A DNA stretch of 64,000 nt from Thermoguttaceae bacterium (GTDB lineage: Bacteria; Planctomycetota; Planctomycetia; Pirellulales; Thermoguttaceae): assembly GCA_017937485.1 (NCBI GenBank), contig JAGBDN010000106.1:1-64000 (forward strand). The letters run 5' to 3'. Shown piece after piece: positions 1 to 8,910 of this stretch. The position numbers and the translations under genes were made by a program. Below the pieces are notes generated by a model that saw nothing but the letters and a program-made list of their open reading frames with translations, was not told the DNA's origin and did no database searches. Numbering within the stretch: the first letter of the stretch is position 1; the number at the start of each line of letters is the position of its first letter.

Positions 1-8
1 GCCATCGG

Positions 9-470
9 TTACGCCTCCGACGTTTCCGGAACGGCGATTGCGGCCGCGTTCTCGTCGAGCGGCGAAACGCTTTCGCTCGACGCCGCGTCGTTTGGAAGTT
101 CGCCCGGCGCTTCGGCGTTCGCGTCGGTCGCAACTTCTTCGTTTGACCCGCTTTCCGGCGACGACATTTCGTCGAGCGTTTCCGGTTCGGCGACCTCCGG
201 AAGCGGGTCGGGCGCGACTTTCGAAAGGGACGCGTCGACGTCGAGACGAAGCGTTTCGTCGTTCGCAAGTTCGACCGCCGGAAAACGCGTCAAATAAGAA
301 CTTGTATTCGTCGCGCCGACGACTTCGAGCGTCGCGGTCAAGGCGTTGCGTCCGGTTTCGATCTGCGCTTCGGTCGGGTCGCCTTCGACGATAGCGGCGT
401 AAAGAACGGCGGTCGCGCCGCTCGGAACTTTCGCGACGGCAACGGGTTTCGTTTCGAGAATAGTTTCCAT
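9..470 (-). CDS. Phage protein of unknown function with acidic C-terminal half
   Basis: A 153-aa protein, last of the leftward late genes visible. The N-terminal ~80 residues look folded (beta-rich, with an FPAVELANDETLRLDV segment). The rest is a low-complexity tail rich in Glu, Pro, Ala and Ser. It lies directly downstream of the trypsin/thioredoxin gene with a 25-base gap, so it is probably co-transcribed with the tail module. No signal peptide, membrane segment or recognisable domain is seen. It could be a distal tail or virion accessory protein, but that is only positional inference. Confidence 0.7.
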   Translation of the reverse strand: METILETKPVAVAKVPSGATAVLYAAIVEGDPTEAQIETGRNALTATLEVVGATNTSSYLTRFPAVELANDETLRLDVDASLSKVAPDPLPEVAEPETLDEMSSPESGSNEEVATDANAEAPGELPNDAASSESVSPLDENAAAIAVPETSEA

Positions 471-495
471 CAGGGCCTTTCCTTTTCTTTCACGT

Positions 496-2937
496 TTATT
501 TTTCGTTTATTTTTTCTTTGGGATTATTGCCCGACGTCTCGGGCGTTCCTTCGTCGCGGACGAGCCGGTACTTTGGCGCGTTCCCCCAGCATTTCGCGAG
601 CAAGCGGACGAGCCAATACCAAGCGCCCGCCGCGAACGCGCCCCAAACGCCGACCGCCGCCAACGCCGCTCCGGCGCGACGCTTCAAGCCGTCGACCGCC
701 GTTTCCAGTTTCGCCGTCGCCTCTTGCTCGACGCTGCCGATCAACGCGGTCGCCGACATAGCGACCGCCAGCGAAAGCTCGTCGATCTCCGTTCGCGCCG
801 CCTCCTCGACCTCCGCCGCCAACGCCGCCGCCTTCGCTCGCGCCGCCGTTTCCAACTCTCCGGCAACCGCGTCGATTCGCTCCCGCGCCGCTTTTTCCAG
901 CTCCGCCGCCAACGCTTCGACCTTCTCCCGCGCCGCCCGCTCGACCGCGCCGCCGATCAGCCCCGCCGTCGAATCGGTCGAACCGTCGGGCTTCCCGTCC
1001 CCGTCGTTTTCCGCTCCGACGTCCGGAACCGCGTCGCGAAACGGCGGCGTCCAACCGCGTTCGTACCGCTTCAACAGGTCGTCGACCGTCTTCGGCGGCG
1101 CCGCGTCGGTCTCAAACGCCGCGACCGGTTCCGCCGCGTCGCCCAACGTTTCCGCGCTCGCCTTCTCCGCTTCCGCGCTCGGTTCGCCGACTTCGTTCAG
1201 CGTCGACGTTTCCGACGTTTCAAGCGCTTCGCCGAACTCAAACGCAAGCGTCGGCAAGTCGTTCGTTTTCGACGCTTGCGGCGTTTCTTCCAAACGAACC
1301 GCCTTTGACGCGTCAATCGGCGGTTCGTCGGAATCGGTCGCCAACGTCGGCGACTCGGCGGCTTCCGCAACCTGCGTTTTCTCGGCGTTTTCGGTCGTTT
1401 GAGCGGTCGCTTCGTTCGGCAATTCAAACCGGCAAGCGACCAACGGCGTCGGAACCGGAATCGCCGTCGGTTCGAGGTCGCGACGCTCGCCGATTTTCGG
1501 TCGCGGCGCCGGTCGCGGTCGCGATTTGAAACGTTTGAAATTACTCGCGATACGTTCCCGACAGTCGGCTCCAACCCAAGCGTCGAGCGTCGCGACATAT
1601 TGTCCCGCCGCGTCGATTTCGACGAACGCAAACGCCGGAACGACGTTAAACCGATACGCCCGCCAAGCGCGCCCGCCTTCGGACGTTTCGACGTCTAACG
1701 CCTTGACCGGCCAACCTTTGCGCGCGAACTCTTCGACGACCGGCGTCGAACGCCGACACGCGCCGCAGTCTTTCGCGCTAAAATAGAGCAAAAGCGGCCG
1801 CGTCGGCTCGAACGCCAAGGGCGCGGCGTCGGAATCGCCGACCCAAACCGCCGGTTCGTATCGCGGCGACGCGGCATCGTCGGTTACGTCGCCGTCCGCC
1901 GAAGTAGAGCGAACCGGGAAGCAACCAACGGGAGCGGAGAAACCGAGTTCGAGCGGCAGCTCGGGCCCGGAGCGCCCGGCGGCGCCGCGGAGAGGAATAA
2001 TTCCCTCCGGAACCGGCGCGGAGAAGTCGACGACGCGGCCCGACGCCGCTTCGTACAGGAATTTCACCGGAATCGCGAGCCCGTGCGCGGCGTCGAAGTC
2101 GAAGTTTTGCGCGGTTTCCGCCGAACGATACGTCAGCGTCGCGCGGCATTCGAACCAACCTTCGGGACTGCGTTGGACGATTCCGGAACCGCTTTGACCT
2201 TGGAGCGGCGCCGGTTTGAACGTTTGGAGCCGCCCGAATTCGCCAATCGTTCGCCCGACCCAGGCTTGCGGCTCGCGCGCGCCGGGGCAACCGCAAGCGT
2301 AAATCGGTCGCGTCGGGTCGATTTGCGCTCGTTCGGACGGCGCGAGCGGAACGAGCGGCGGGACGTAACCGTCCAAATCGTCGCGTTTTACGGTCAAAAA
2401 CGCTTCGTCGTATTGCTTGCGCGAGTCGTAAAACTTCCGGTCGGGCCGCGCGTCGACCGAAACCGGCGCGCCGTCGCCGAAGTACTGAACAACGAACGAC
2501 TTGCAACCGTCGACGACGTGCGCGTTCGTCTTGACGACGTAATCGTTTTCGAGTTCGCCGACGGTTAGTCCGGAGCCGATTTGTGTCGCGTTTCCGCCGC
2601 TCGTCCCGACGACGCGACAGCTCGACCGATGCAAATCTTCCATATTCCAAGCGGCGGCCGCGACGGCGCGGCTCCCGTCCCGCGCTACCGCGCGAACTTG
2701 GTTTCGACGCTCCCGTCGGTCGCTCCCCGACTCGCTCAACTTCGCAACCGTCGACGCTTCCGGCGTTTGCGCCGGTTCCGACTCCGACGCGACGCTCCAA
2801 GACGTCGCAAGCTCCGCCAACGCGAACGCAACGACAAGAAGTCGCGCCGCAATTTGAGACGCTTTCGCCGACTTAGCCGCCGCGCGCTTCCAACTCGCCC
2901 GCGCCCGCTTGTAACGCTTCCGAATTTTCTTCTCCAT
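496..2937 (-). CDS. Trypsin-like protease fused to thioredoxin-like domain, membrane-anchored
   Basis: An 813-aa multidomain protein. A basic N-terminus precedes a hydrophobic segment (about 33-52). A chymotrypsin-fold protease follows, with the triad visible as H140 (TNAHVVDG), D177 (YDEAF) and S249 (GQSGSG). Residues about 380-470 form a thioredoxin-like domain with a C391-G-A-C394 centre and a VVP loop typical of the cis-proline site. Then come ~280 residues of Glu/Ala-rich repeats of coiled-coil type and a hydrophobic segment near 755-780 (AAVGVWGAFAAGAWYWLV). The gene sits at the distal end of the tail operon, so it may be virion-associated or act at the envelope. Two copies of the prophage's ~80-bp repeat lie inside it, one near the N-terminus and one between the protease and thioredoxin domains. 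I know no standard phage gene with this architecture. Confidence 0.85.
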   Translation of the reverse strand: MEKKIRKRYKRARASWKRAAAKSAKASQIAARLLVVAFALAELATSWSVASESEPAQTPEASTVAKLSESGSDRRERRNQVRAVARDGSRAVAAAAWNMEDLHRSSCRVVGTSGGNATQIGSGLTVGELENDYVVKTNAHVVDGCKSFVVQYFGDGAPVSVDARPDRKFYDSRKQYDEAFLTVKRDDLDGYVPPLVPLAPSERAQIDPTRPIYACGCPGAREPQAWVGRTIGEFGRLQTFKPAPLQGQSGSGIVQRSPEGWFECRATLTYRSAETAQNFDFDAAHGLAIPVKFLYEAASGRVVDFSAPVPEGIIPLRGAAGRSGPELPLELGFSAPVGCFPVRSTSADGDVTDDAASPRYEPAVWVGDSDAAPLAFEPTRPLLLYFSAKDCGACRRSTPVVEEFARKGWPVKALDVETSEGGRAWRAYRFNVVPAFAFVEIDAAGQYVATLDAWVGADCRERIASNFKRFKSRPRPAPRPKIGERRDLEPTAIPVPTPLVACRFELPNEATAQTTENAEKTQVAEAAESPTLATDSDEPPIDASKAVRLEETPQASKTNDLPTLAFEFGEALETSETSTLNEVGEPSAEAEKASAETLGDAAEPVAAFETDAAPPKTVDDLLKRYERGWTPPFRDAVPDVGAENDGDGKPDGSTDSTAGLIGGAVERAAREKVEALAAELEKAARERIDAVAGELETAARAKAAALAAEVEEAARTEIDELSLAVAMSATALIGSVEQEATAKLETAVDGLKRRAGAALAAVGVWGAFAAGAWYWLVRLLAKCWGNAPKYRLVRDEGTPETSGNNPKEKINEK
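1900..1982 (-). repeat. Dispersed ~80-bp repeat, copy b (in protease/thioredoxin gene)
   Basis: Read on the minus strand this shares long blocks with the copies at 35477 and 31245: GGGCCCGAGCTGCCGCTC, then CGAACTCGGTTTC, then CTCCCGTTGGT. It is sense to its host gene and encodes roughly residues 318-346, a linker between the protease and thioredoxin domains. The frame stays open. Confidence 0.8.
2667..2744 (+). repeat. Dispersed ~80-bp repeat, copy a (in protease/thioredoxin gene)
   Basis: The plus strand reads CGCGGCTCCCGTCCCGCGC, then TACCGCGCGAACTTGGTTTC, ending CGACTCGCTCAACTTCG, the same order of blocks as the other copies. It is antisense to the gene that contains it and encodes part of the basic segment at about residues 65-91. 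This second insertion in one gene has the opposite orientation to copy b. Confidence 0.75.
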
Positions 2938-2979
2938 TTCTCCCCCTTTTTATTGCTTCTTCCCCCAATTAACCCGTCG

Positions 2980-3912
2980 TTAAATCTCCAAATCGAAATA
3001 CGTCGCGGTCGTAAACTCCGACGCGGCGACCGTTTGCGTCGTCGTGAAAAGCGGTTCGAAACGATGAAATTTCATCGTTTCCGTCGACTCTTCCCACGGC
3101 GCGCGCTCGAGCGTCTCGGCGTAAACGGCGCGATAACGCGTTATCCGGTAATCGTTCCCGCGTTTCAGAAAAAACGTTCCGTAAAGCGGGCACGGCGCCC
3201 CCGCGTTATGCGTCGGGCCGTGGTCGTCGATCGAACGTAAAACGGCGCGCTCGCCGGTCGTCAGGTTCTCGACGACGACAAGCGGTCGCGAATCGATATT
3301 ATACCAGTTTGCCGCCGTCGCGCCGTCGCCGGTATCCTCTTCGTCGACGTAGTAATGCCGGTCGTATATGTTCGGAGCGCCGTAATCGCCGCGAAGGTTG
3401 AATGCGACAAACTCCGTCGGGTAATATTCCGACGGTTCCGCAATATACAGGTCGCGCTTGTAATAGGTCGAACCGCCGGCGGTCGCCGTTCGATATTGGC
3501 GAATCGCCCACCAAACGGCGGCGCGCCACCGCTCGGCGTTCGCTTCGTCGGCGGCTTTCCACGTTTCTATCGCGGAAGACAACTCTTCCGCCGAAACGAG
3601 CGGGGCTCCCGCTTCGCCCGTTGAAAGCGTTAGCGTCGAAAAATCAAAAGCTCGCGGTTTCGCGACCGTCGCGACGCAATAAACGCACGCCTCAAAAAAC
3701 GGGTTCCCGCCTTCTGCGACTTTCGCGGCGTTATACGAACGGAAAAGCTCGACTATTTCCCGGCTAACGCTCTGGTGCGCAATACTCGAAATTCCCGACG
3801 ACGTTAGGGTCGCGTAACGATACCGAAACGTCGTTCCCGACCGCCAAACCCAATCGGGCGCGCTCCAAGCGCCGTTTCGACGGTCGAAATGGTTCGGACG
3901 AACAATATTCAT
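2980..3912 (-). CDS. Phage tail-region protein, unknown
   Basis: A 310-aa protein. The start is the ATG at 3912, which overlaps the stop of the preceding gene as ATGA; the open frame extends further upstream but only as a shadow of the neighbour. It is rich in Tyr, Thr and charged residues, with motifs such as SYNAAKVAEGG and NLTTGERAVLRSIDDHGP, and has no signal peptide or transmembrane segment. Its position three genes after the tape measure suggests a distal tail, baseplate or host-recognition component. No family was recognised. Confidence 0.8.
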   Translation of the reverse strand: MNIVRPNHFDRRNGAWSAPDWVWRSGTTFRYRYATLTSSGISSIAHQSVSREIVELFRSYNAAKVAEGGNPFFEACVYCVATVAKPRAFDFSTLTLSTGEAGAPLVSAEELSSAIETWKAADEANAERWRAAVWWAIRQYRTATAGGSTYYKRDLYIAEPSEYYPTEFVAFNLRGDYGAPNIYDRHYYVDEEDTGDGATAANWYNIDSRPLVVVENLTTGERAVLRSIDDHGPTHNAGAPCPLYGTFFLKRGNDYRITRYRAVYAETLERAPWEESTETMKFHRFEPLFTTTQTVAASEFTTATYFDLEI

Positions 3913-4463
3913 AACGGCGACGCGTTCAAAATAACGTGAAATTTTAGCGTTTCGGAATAATCGTAAACAACGAATTGTCCGACCAAAAGCGTTGTCCCGG
4001 CGAGCGTTCCGTATCCGATCGGGTCGTAAGCGTCGACGAGCGCGTCCGTTTCGGAGTCGCGAACAATGTAATAATGCGGCTCCGCGCCCAACGCTTCGAT
4101 CGTTCCGACGCCGAGTCGACTTCCCTCGCCCGCCGGAGCCGTCAAAAGCTCCCAACGTCCGCGCCAAACGACGAACGCGGTCGCGTCGGCGGTCGGCGGC
4201 GCTTGCGTCGCGTATCGAAAGACGGCGAGCGTCGCGTCGGACTCGGAACCGTCGAGACGAACGAAACGCGCGTCGGCGCGCCATACCCCGCTCGACGTTT
4301 CCGTCCATTCCGACGTTATCTTGACCGGTCGCGCGTCGTTGACTCGCGACGCAGGTTCCGCGCGACGCGACGCGTCGAGCGTTTGCCGACAAACGTTGCG
4401 CGACGTCGAACCGGCGGCGACAATCCGTCGCGCGGCGTCTTGCGTAAGGACGATCTTTTGCAT
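3909..4463 (-). CDS. Phage tail-region protein, unknown
   Basis: A 184-aa protein starting with MQKIVLTQDAARRIV. The start at 4463 overlaps by one base the stop of the upstream gene (TAATG), and its own stop overlaps the next start (ATGA), the tight coupling of a single structural operon. The sequence is beta-rich, with many Thr, Val and Tyr (for example LLVGQFVVYDYSETLKFHV). A virion role is inferred from context only. Confidence 0.8.
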   Translation of the reverse strand: MQKIVLTQDAARRIVAAGSTSRNVCRQTLDASRRAEPASRVNDARPVKITSEWTETSSGVWRADARFVRLDGSESDATLAVFRYATQAPPTADATAFVVWRGRWELLTAPAGEGSRLGVGTIEALGAEPHYYIVRDSETDALVDAYDPIGYGTLAGTTLLVGQFVVYDYSETLKFHVILNASPL

Positions 4464-5452
4464 TATCTCACCGGAGGCAATAGGAGCGGGGAAAAATCGA
4501 CGGGACGGTAAACGCTTCCTGTTAAATAGGTTGGAATCTGACGGCCCGACGCGTCGAACGGCGATATGTTCGTCCCGTCGGGCGTCAAAAACATCGGTTC
4601 GTCGACAGTCGCCAAGTCTTGCGCGCAAGCGTTCAAGCCGTTTTGGTACGAGCCGTAAACGATTTTGCCGTTCGCGTCCGTCCAACTCCAAATACGACGC
4701 AAGCCGCCGTTTACGACGTCCGCGACGCGCGTTCCGACGTTCAAAAAGTCGCGGTTCCACGTTTGCGGGTCGCACAAAAACCGAACGTTAATCGTGTAAT
4801 AACGCCATAATACGCTTCCGTCGGTCGCGCGATCTTCTTTGAGCGTCGCGTCGATTTGCTCGATTTTCAGCGTTCGCGCCGCGTAAAAATCGCCCGCGAC
4901 CGTTATCGGGAAAGCGTTGATCGCGTCGCGAAACGTCGTCAGCGCGGACGCGTTAATCGACCGGACGTTGTACGAAAAGGAAACGTCGGTCAAGCCGCGC
5001 GTCGCCGTCGCCTGCAACGGAACGCCCGCCGTGTTGACGAACGGCGCCGGAACGTTCGACGTCGCGGGATAATAATACGCCGGAGTCGTTTCTTCGGTCG
5101 CCGTCGACGCTTTCCAGTTCTCGACGCGATAAAGCCAAGGCGGCGTTTCGTCCGTCGTTTCGTTCCCGTTTTGGTCGGTCTGTTGTTCGCGTTGAAGCGG
5201 CCCGGCGCGATATTCGACTTCGACGACGATTTCGCCGCGCGGCGTCGGGCCCGCGATAATTTTCGCCGACGCGCTTTCCAATACGAACGCCGGGCGGCGC
5301 AACACGACGCGCCCTTTGCGCGGAATAAACGTCTGAAAAAGGAGGAAATCGTCGTTATTCAGCCGATACGTTTCGACGTAAACGACGCTCGCGCCGTTGG
5401 AAACGTCGACGTTTTCGAAACGCCGCCCTTCGTATTCGCATCGAATCGCCAA
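4463..5452 (-). CDS. Phage tail protein downstream of tape measure
   Basis: A 329-aa protein directly after the tape measure gene, with a 3-base gap. In siphoviruses this position usually encodes a distal tail (Dit-like) protein. The beta-rich composition, the start MAIRCEYEGRRFENVDV, an internal ITVAGDFYAARTLKIEQID segment and the length would suit a Dit-like role, but I see no diagnostic motif. The function is positional inference. Confidence 0.75.
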   Translation of the reverse strand: MAIRCEYEGRRFENVDVSNGASVVYVETYRLNNDDFLLFQTFIPRKGRVVLRRPAFVLESASAKIIAGPTPRGEIVVEVEYRAGPLQREQQTDQNGNETTDETPPWLYRVENWKASTATEETTPAYYYPATSNVPAPFVNTAGVPLQATATRGLTDVSFSYNVRSINASALTTFRDAINAFPITVAGDFYAARTLKIEQIDATLKEDRATDGSVLWRYYTINVRFLCDPQTWNRDFLNVGTRVADVVNGGLRRIWSWTDANGKIVYGSYQNGLNACAQDLATVDEPMFLTPDGTNISPFDASGRQIPTYLTGSVYRPVDFSPLLLPPVR

Positions 5453-5455
5453 ATT

Positions 5456-8400
5456 TTACCCCTCCACGACCAACGTCGCTTGGCCGTCGCCCCCGCTCTT
5501 TTGTCCGATCGACGCCAACATCGCGCCGATGCGACGCAAAAGCGCGTTCCCTTCGCGTTGCTCGCGAAGCGCCTTCTCTTGATATGCGTTGCGGAAACGG
5601 TTTTCGATTTGGAACGCTTCGGCGCTCCCGCGCGTCAACGCGCTTTGCGGCCCGAACGCTTCGTTTTCCTTCTTCGCCGCGTCGAGCGCTTTTTGCGCGC
5701 GGTCTTTTTCCAGCGAATCGAGCGACTCGCGCGCCGCGTTCGCGTCCCGAACGGCGCTTAAACGCTCGTCGTCGTTTTTCGCGTTTTGAAACGCGGCGAC
5801 CGCGTCGCCGAATTGCGCTCGATAAACGTTCGCGCGTTCGAAGTCGGTCGTCGCCGCCGACAAACTCAACTCGCGCGCAAGTTCTGTCTTGCTCTTCGCG
5901 ACTTCTTTTTCCTTTTCGAGCGCCTCTTTCGTCTTATTGCGCGCCTCTTCTTCCGCGTCGGTCGCTTGATTTCGGAGCGCTAAAATCTCTTGGTTTCGTT
6001 CGAAAACCGTCCGTTCGTCGTCGGTCGCTTTCGCCGAAGCCTGAAGCGTCGCGATTCGTTCGCGACAGAGCGCGGCGATTTTCGTTCCGTCGTCTTTCGC
6101 GGCGCGGAGCGCTTGGTTAAAGTCCGACGCCGACTGTTCTTTCGCAATATCGGCGAGCGTTTCCGACGCGGCTTTTCCGGCGTCGGCGACGCTCGAAGCG
6201 AACGCGTCGAACGCTTCTTTCCGTTCGCCGGTCAACGTCGACGCTTCCAAAATCGCCGCCTCGGTTAATAATTCGTTCGACGCCGCGAGGTTCGCGTTTC
6301 GAATCGAGCCCGCTTCCCAACGTTTCTCGTTAACGGTCGCCTCCGTTTGCGCGGAGGCTTGGCGAGTTTGATCGACGATTCCTTGGTACTTTTGAACGAC
6401 GGCGAGCCGCCCGGCTTCCGTTTGCGCGGCTTTGAGTTCCGTTTGAAAGTTCGTTTGGAGCGCCGCGAAATTTTGTTCGAACGTATGTTCGCCGACCAAT
6501 TGCGCCGCGTCGATTCGGGCGAGTTGCAACTCTTGAACGGCTTGCGCGCGCTTCGCAAGGTCGACCGTCTTCCCGGCGCGAAGGTCGGCGTCGAAACCGG
6601 CGACGTCGCTTTGCGCTTTTGTTACTCGCTCTTGCGCGGCGTCGCTCTTTTCGCGAAATTCGCGTTCGGAATCGCTCAAGCGCGCCAACTCGATTTTCCC
6701 CGCCGTCGACTTGGCGGTTTCGAACGCTTTGTTCCGAGCGTCGTTTTGCGTCCGACGGTCGGCTTCCGCTTTTTTCGCCGCTTCGGTCGCTTGCGCGGTC
6801 GCGCGACGTTGCTCCGCGAGGTCTTTTTCGGCCCGATAATTCTTTTGTGCTTCCGTTTGCGGGAAACGATCGCGAACCCATTTCGCGCCGCGTTCGCCGA
6901 AAAACGCTTTCGCGATCGCTTCGACGAGGAGCCCCGTCAAGCGTCGCGCGATTTGAACGGCGCCTTTGATCGCGCCGACGAGGAGTTCGCCGATCCATTT
7001 CGCCGCGACGGGGATTCCGGTCGTCGCGACCCATTTTAGCGCGTTCCCGGTCGCCGTCGCGATTTTCGGAAACCATTCGTTCAACGCTTTTTCAAGGAGC
7101 GCGGGCCCGCTTTTGAGCGCTTGCAACGCCCCGACGACCAGCCCGATCGGCCCGGCGAATCGCGTCAGCCCCTTCAAAACAAGCCCGACGCGTCCGCCGA
7201 CCGGAATCAAATTCGCTAACGCTTTCCCGACGGAATCGAGCGCTTTCAACGGGCCCGAAGCGACGTTCGTCGCCGTCGAGAGCGCCCGCGCTCCAACGCT
7301 CGGACGCGTTCGCATTCCCGCCGCGATCTCCGCGCCGCCGCTCGAAAGACGCGAACGCCAACCGCCGGAATAAAGTTCGGTCGCGAACGCCGCTTTTTCG
7401 ACGCCGCTCGGCCGCGACGGCGCCGCCCAACTTCGCGACGAAGACGCGTTTTTCGCCGCCGTCGAAGCGGAAACCGCCGCCGCTTCCCGACTCGCCGCCG
7501 CCGCGTTCGCGTTCCGCGCCGCCGTCTCTTGCGCCGTCGCCGCCGTCGCGGTTCGAGCCGCCGACGCGTTCGCGGTTTCCGCCGTCGTTTGCGCGGTCGT
7601 CGCGACTTCCGCGAGTCGCGAAATATTGAGGTACGTCTTGACGGCGCCCGCGACTCCGGCCAACGCGACGCCGAGCGGAACCGCCGTCGCGCCGAGAAGG
7701 CCGAAAACGGCGACGTTTTTTCGCGTCGAGTCGTCGAGCTTTAAAAGCGATTCGGCGAGCCCGCGCAATTTGACGACCGCCGCCGTCGCCGGTTCGATCA
7801 AAGCGTCGCCGAACGCCGCTTTTAAGTCGCTAAACTTGGCTTGGAGGGTTCCAAGTTGCGACGCGAAATTGTCTCCTTCGCGAACCGTTTGCCCGGTAAT
7901 GTCGGCGAATTGTTTGCGGAGAAGCGAAAGCGTCGCCTCCATTTTCGCCTCTTTTTCCGAAGCGAAAACGACGCCTTGTCGAGAAAGCGCGAGACGCTCC
8001 GCCGCGACGTCGGCCTCGTAAAACGCGATTCCGAGCGTTTTCAACCTTTCGCGTTCGCCGATCAACGCGGAAATCAACGCTTGCGATGTTTGCTCGACCC
8101 CGCCTTGCGCGTTCGTAAACGTCGCCAAGTCGCTCGCCATTCGGGCGAGTTCGCCCGACATTTCGAGCGCGCGACCGTCGGCGACTCCGGAGTTCTTCAG
8201 AATCGACGCGGACGTCGAAAGCGAGTTTAACGCGATCAATTCCGATTGGCCGTAAACGCTTTTCAGCTCGTCGACGTATTTTTGCGCGTCGTCGGTCAGT
8301 CCTTTAAAAACGGCGCGAAACTTCCCGCGCGCCTCTTGAACGTTCGACGCTTCCTTAACGAGCGAACTTGCGAAATCGAACGCTTTCCGCTGCGCGAAGA

Positions 8401-8536
8401 GCGCGGCGACCGCCGCCCCGACCGACGCCGCCGACTGTTTCAACGCGCCGAGTCGGTTCTCGAACTTCCCGATTTGCGCGAGCGCGTCCGCCGTTTTGAC
8501 TTGCAGCGCGACGCTAGCGATTACGTCGGAACTCAT
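5456..8536 (-). CDS. Tail tape measure protein
   Basis: A 1026-aa protein, the largest in the phage, almost entirely alpha-helical and Ala/Gln/Lys-rich. Hydrophobic stretches near residues 275-295 (GLLGATAVPLGVALAGVAG) and 460-560 are typical of tape measure proteins, which fix tail length and enter the host membrane during DNA ejection. The N-terminal 250 residues resemble the tape-measure domain (ASNVQEARGKFRAVFKGL, then FADITGQTVREGDNF). It lies immediately downstream of the frameshifting chaperone gene with an ATGA overlap, the textbook order. A degenerate copy of the dispersed repeat may lie at about 7374-7437. Confidence 0.92.
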   Translation of the reverse strand: MSSDVIASVALQVKTADALAQIGKFENRLGALKQSAASVGAAVAALFAQRKAFDFASSLVKEASNVQEARGKFRAVFKGLTDDAQKYVDELKSVYGQSELIALNSLSTSASILKNSGVADGRALEMSGELARMASDLATFTNAQGGVEQTSQALISALIGERERLKTLGIAFYEADVAAERLALSRQGVVFASEKEAKMEATLSLLRKQFADITGQTVREGDNFASQLGTLQAKFSDLKAAFGDALIEPATAAVVKLRGLAESLLKLDDSTRKNVAVFGLLGATAVPLGVALAGVAGAVKTYLNISRLAEVATTAQTTAETANASAARTATAATAQETAARNANAAAASREAAAVSASTAAKNASSSRSWAAPSRPSGVEKAAFATELYSGGWRSRLSSGGAEIAAGMRTRPSVGARALSTATNVASGPLKALDSVGKALANLIPVGGRVGLVLKGLTRFAGPIGLVVGALQALKSGPALLEKALNEWFPKIATATGNALKWVATTGIPVAAKWIGELLVGAIKGAVQIARRLTGLLVEAIAKAFFGERGAKWVRDRFPQTEAQKNYRAEKDLAEQRRATAQATEAAKKAEADRRTQNDARNKAFETAKSTAGKIELARLSDSEREFREKSDAAQERVTKAQSDVAGFDADLRAGKTVDLAKRAQAVQELQLARIDAAQLVGEHTFEQNFAALQTNFQTELKAAQTEAGRLAVVQKYQGIVDQTRQASAQTEATVNEKRWEAGSIRNANLAASNELLTEAAILEASTLTGERKEAFDAFASSVADAGKAASETLADIAKEQSASDFNQALRAAKDDGTKIAALCRERIATLQASAKATDDERTVFERNQEILALRNQATDAEEEARNKTKEALEKEKEVAKSKTELARELSLSAATTDFERANVYRAQFGDAVAAFQNAKNDDERLSAVRDANAARESLDSLEKDRAQKALDAAKKENEAFGPQSALTRGSAEAFQIENRFRNAYQEKALREQREGNALLRRIGAMLASIGQKSGGDGQATLVVEG
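7374..7437 (+). repeat. Possible degenerate copy of the dispersed ~80-bp repeat
   Basis: The plus strand contains CTCGGCCGCGACGGCGCCGC followed by CCAACTTCGCGAC, which matches the 3' third of the repeat (GGTCGCGACGGTTCCGC, CCAACTTCG). The upstream part is only weakly alike, so this may be chance or a decayed copy inside the tape measure gene. Confidence 0.35.
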
Positions 8537-8910
8537 TTCTTACCCGTCTCTTTCGCCAAACGTTTCATTTCGTCGAACCATTGGGCCGCGTCCCGCTCCG
8601 CCGCGCTCGCGTCGAACGCCGTTTCGTCCGCGTCCCGCGAAGGAAGCCCGAACTCCTTCGCCGCGCCCCAAACCTCTTGAGCGAAGTCGCGCAACGTCAA
8701 GCCTTCGATTCCCAGCTTAAGATATTGAGCGTAAAGGATTCCCGCCAACAAAAACTCGAGCCGCGTCGGCGGGAAGCGCCCTTCGTTCTCCAACTCTTCG
8801 AACGCGCGTTCCCGCCAAGCGTCGCGACGGCTTAGCTTCGCGGTTCGCGGGTCGAGTCCGAATCGTTCGCAATACCGCCGACCGTACAGGGTCGCGGCGT
8901 CGCGTCGGAG
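8533..8910 (-). CDS. Tail assembly chaperone, frameshift extension (gpT-like)
   Basis: This is the -1 frame segment that follows the slippery site. It adds 125 residues (beginning LRRDAATLYG, ending MKRLAKETGKK) to the first 114 residues of the upstream frame, for a 239-aa fusion. No good independent start is present. The segment stops in an ATGA overlap with the tape measure start. In lambda-like phages such a gpGT fusion binds the tape measure protein during tail assembly. The hydrophobic stretch RLEFLLAGILYAQYLKLGIEG could be a binding helix. Confidence 0.8.
   Translation of the reverse strand, partial: LRRDAATLYGRRYCERFGLDPRTAKLSRRDAWRERAFEELENEGRFPPTRLEFLLAGILYAQYLKLGIEGLTLRDFAQEVWGAAKEFGLPSRDADETAFDASAAERDAAQWFDEMKRLAKETGKK

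Noticed and set aside
38-3240. Many long open frames on the plus strand opposite the late genes
   Set aside because: They are Arg-rich antisense shadows of GC-rich genes, lack ribosome sites and overlap well-supported genes of the phage.
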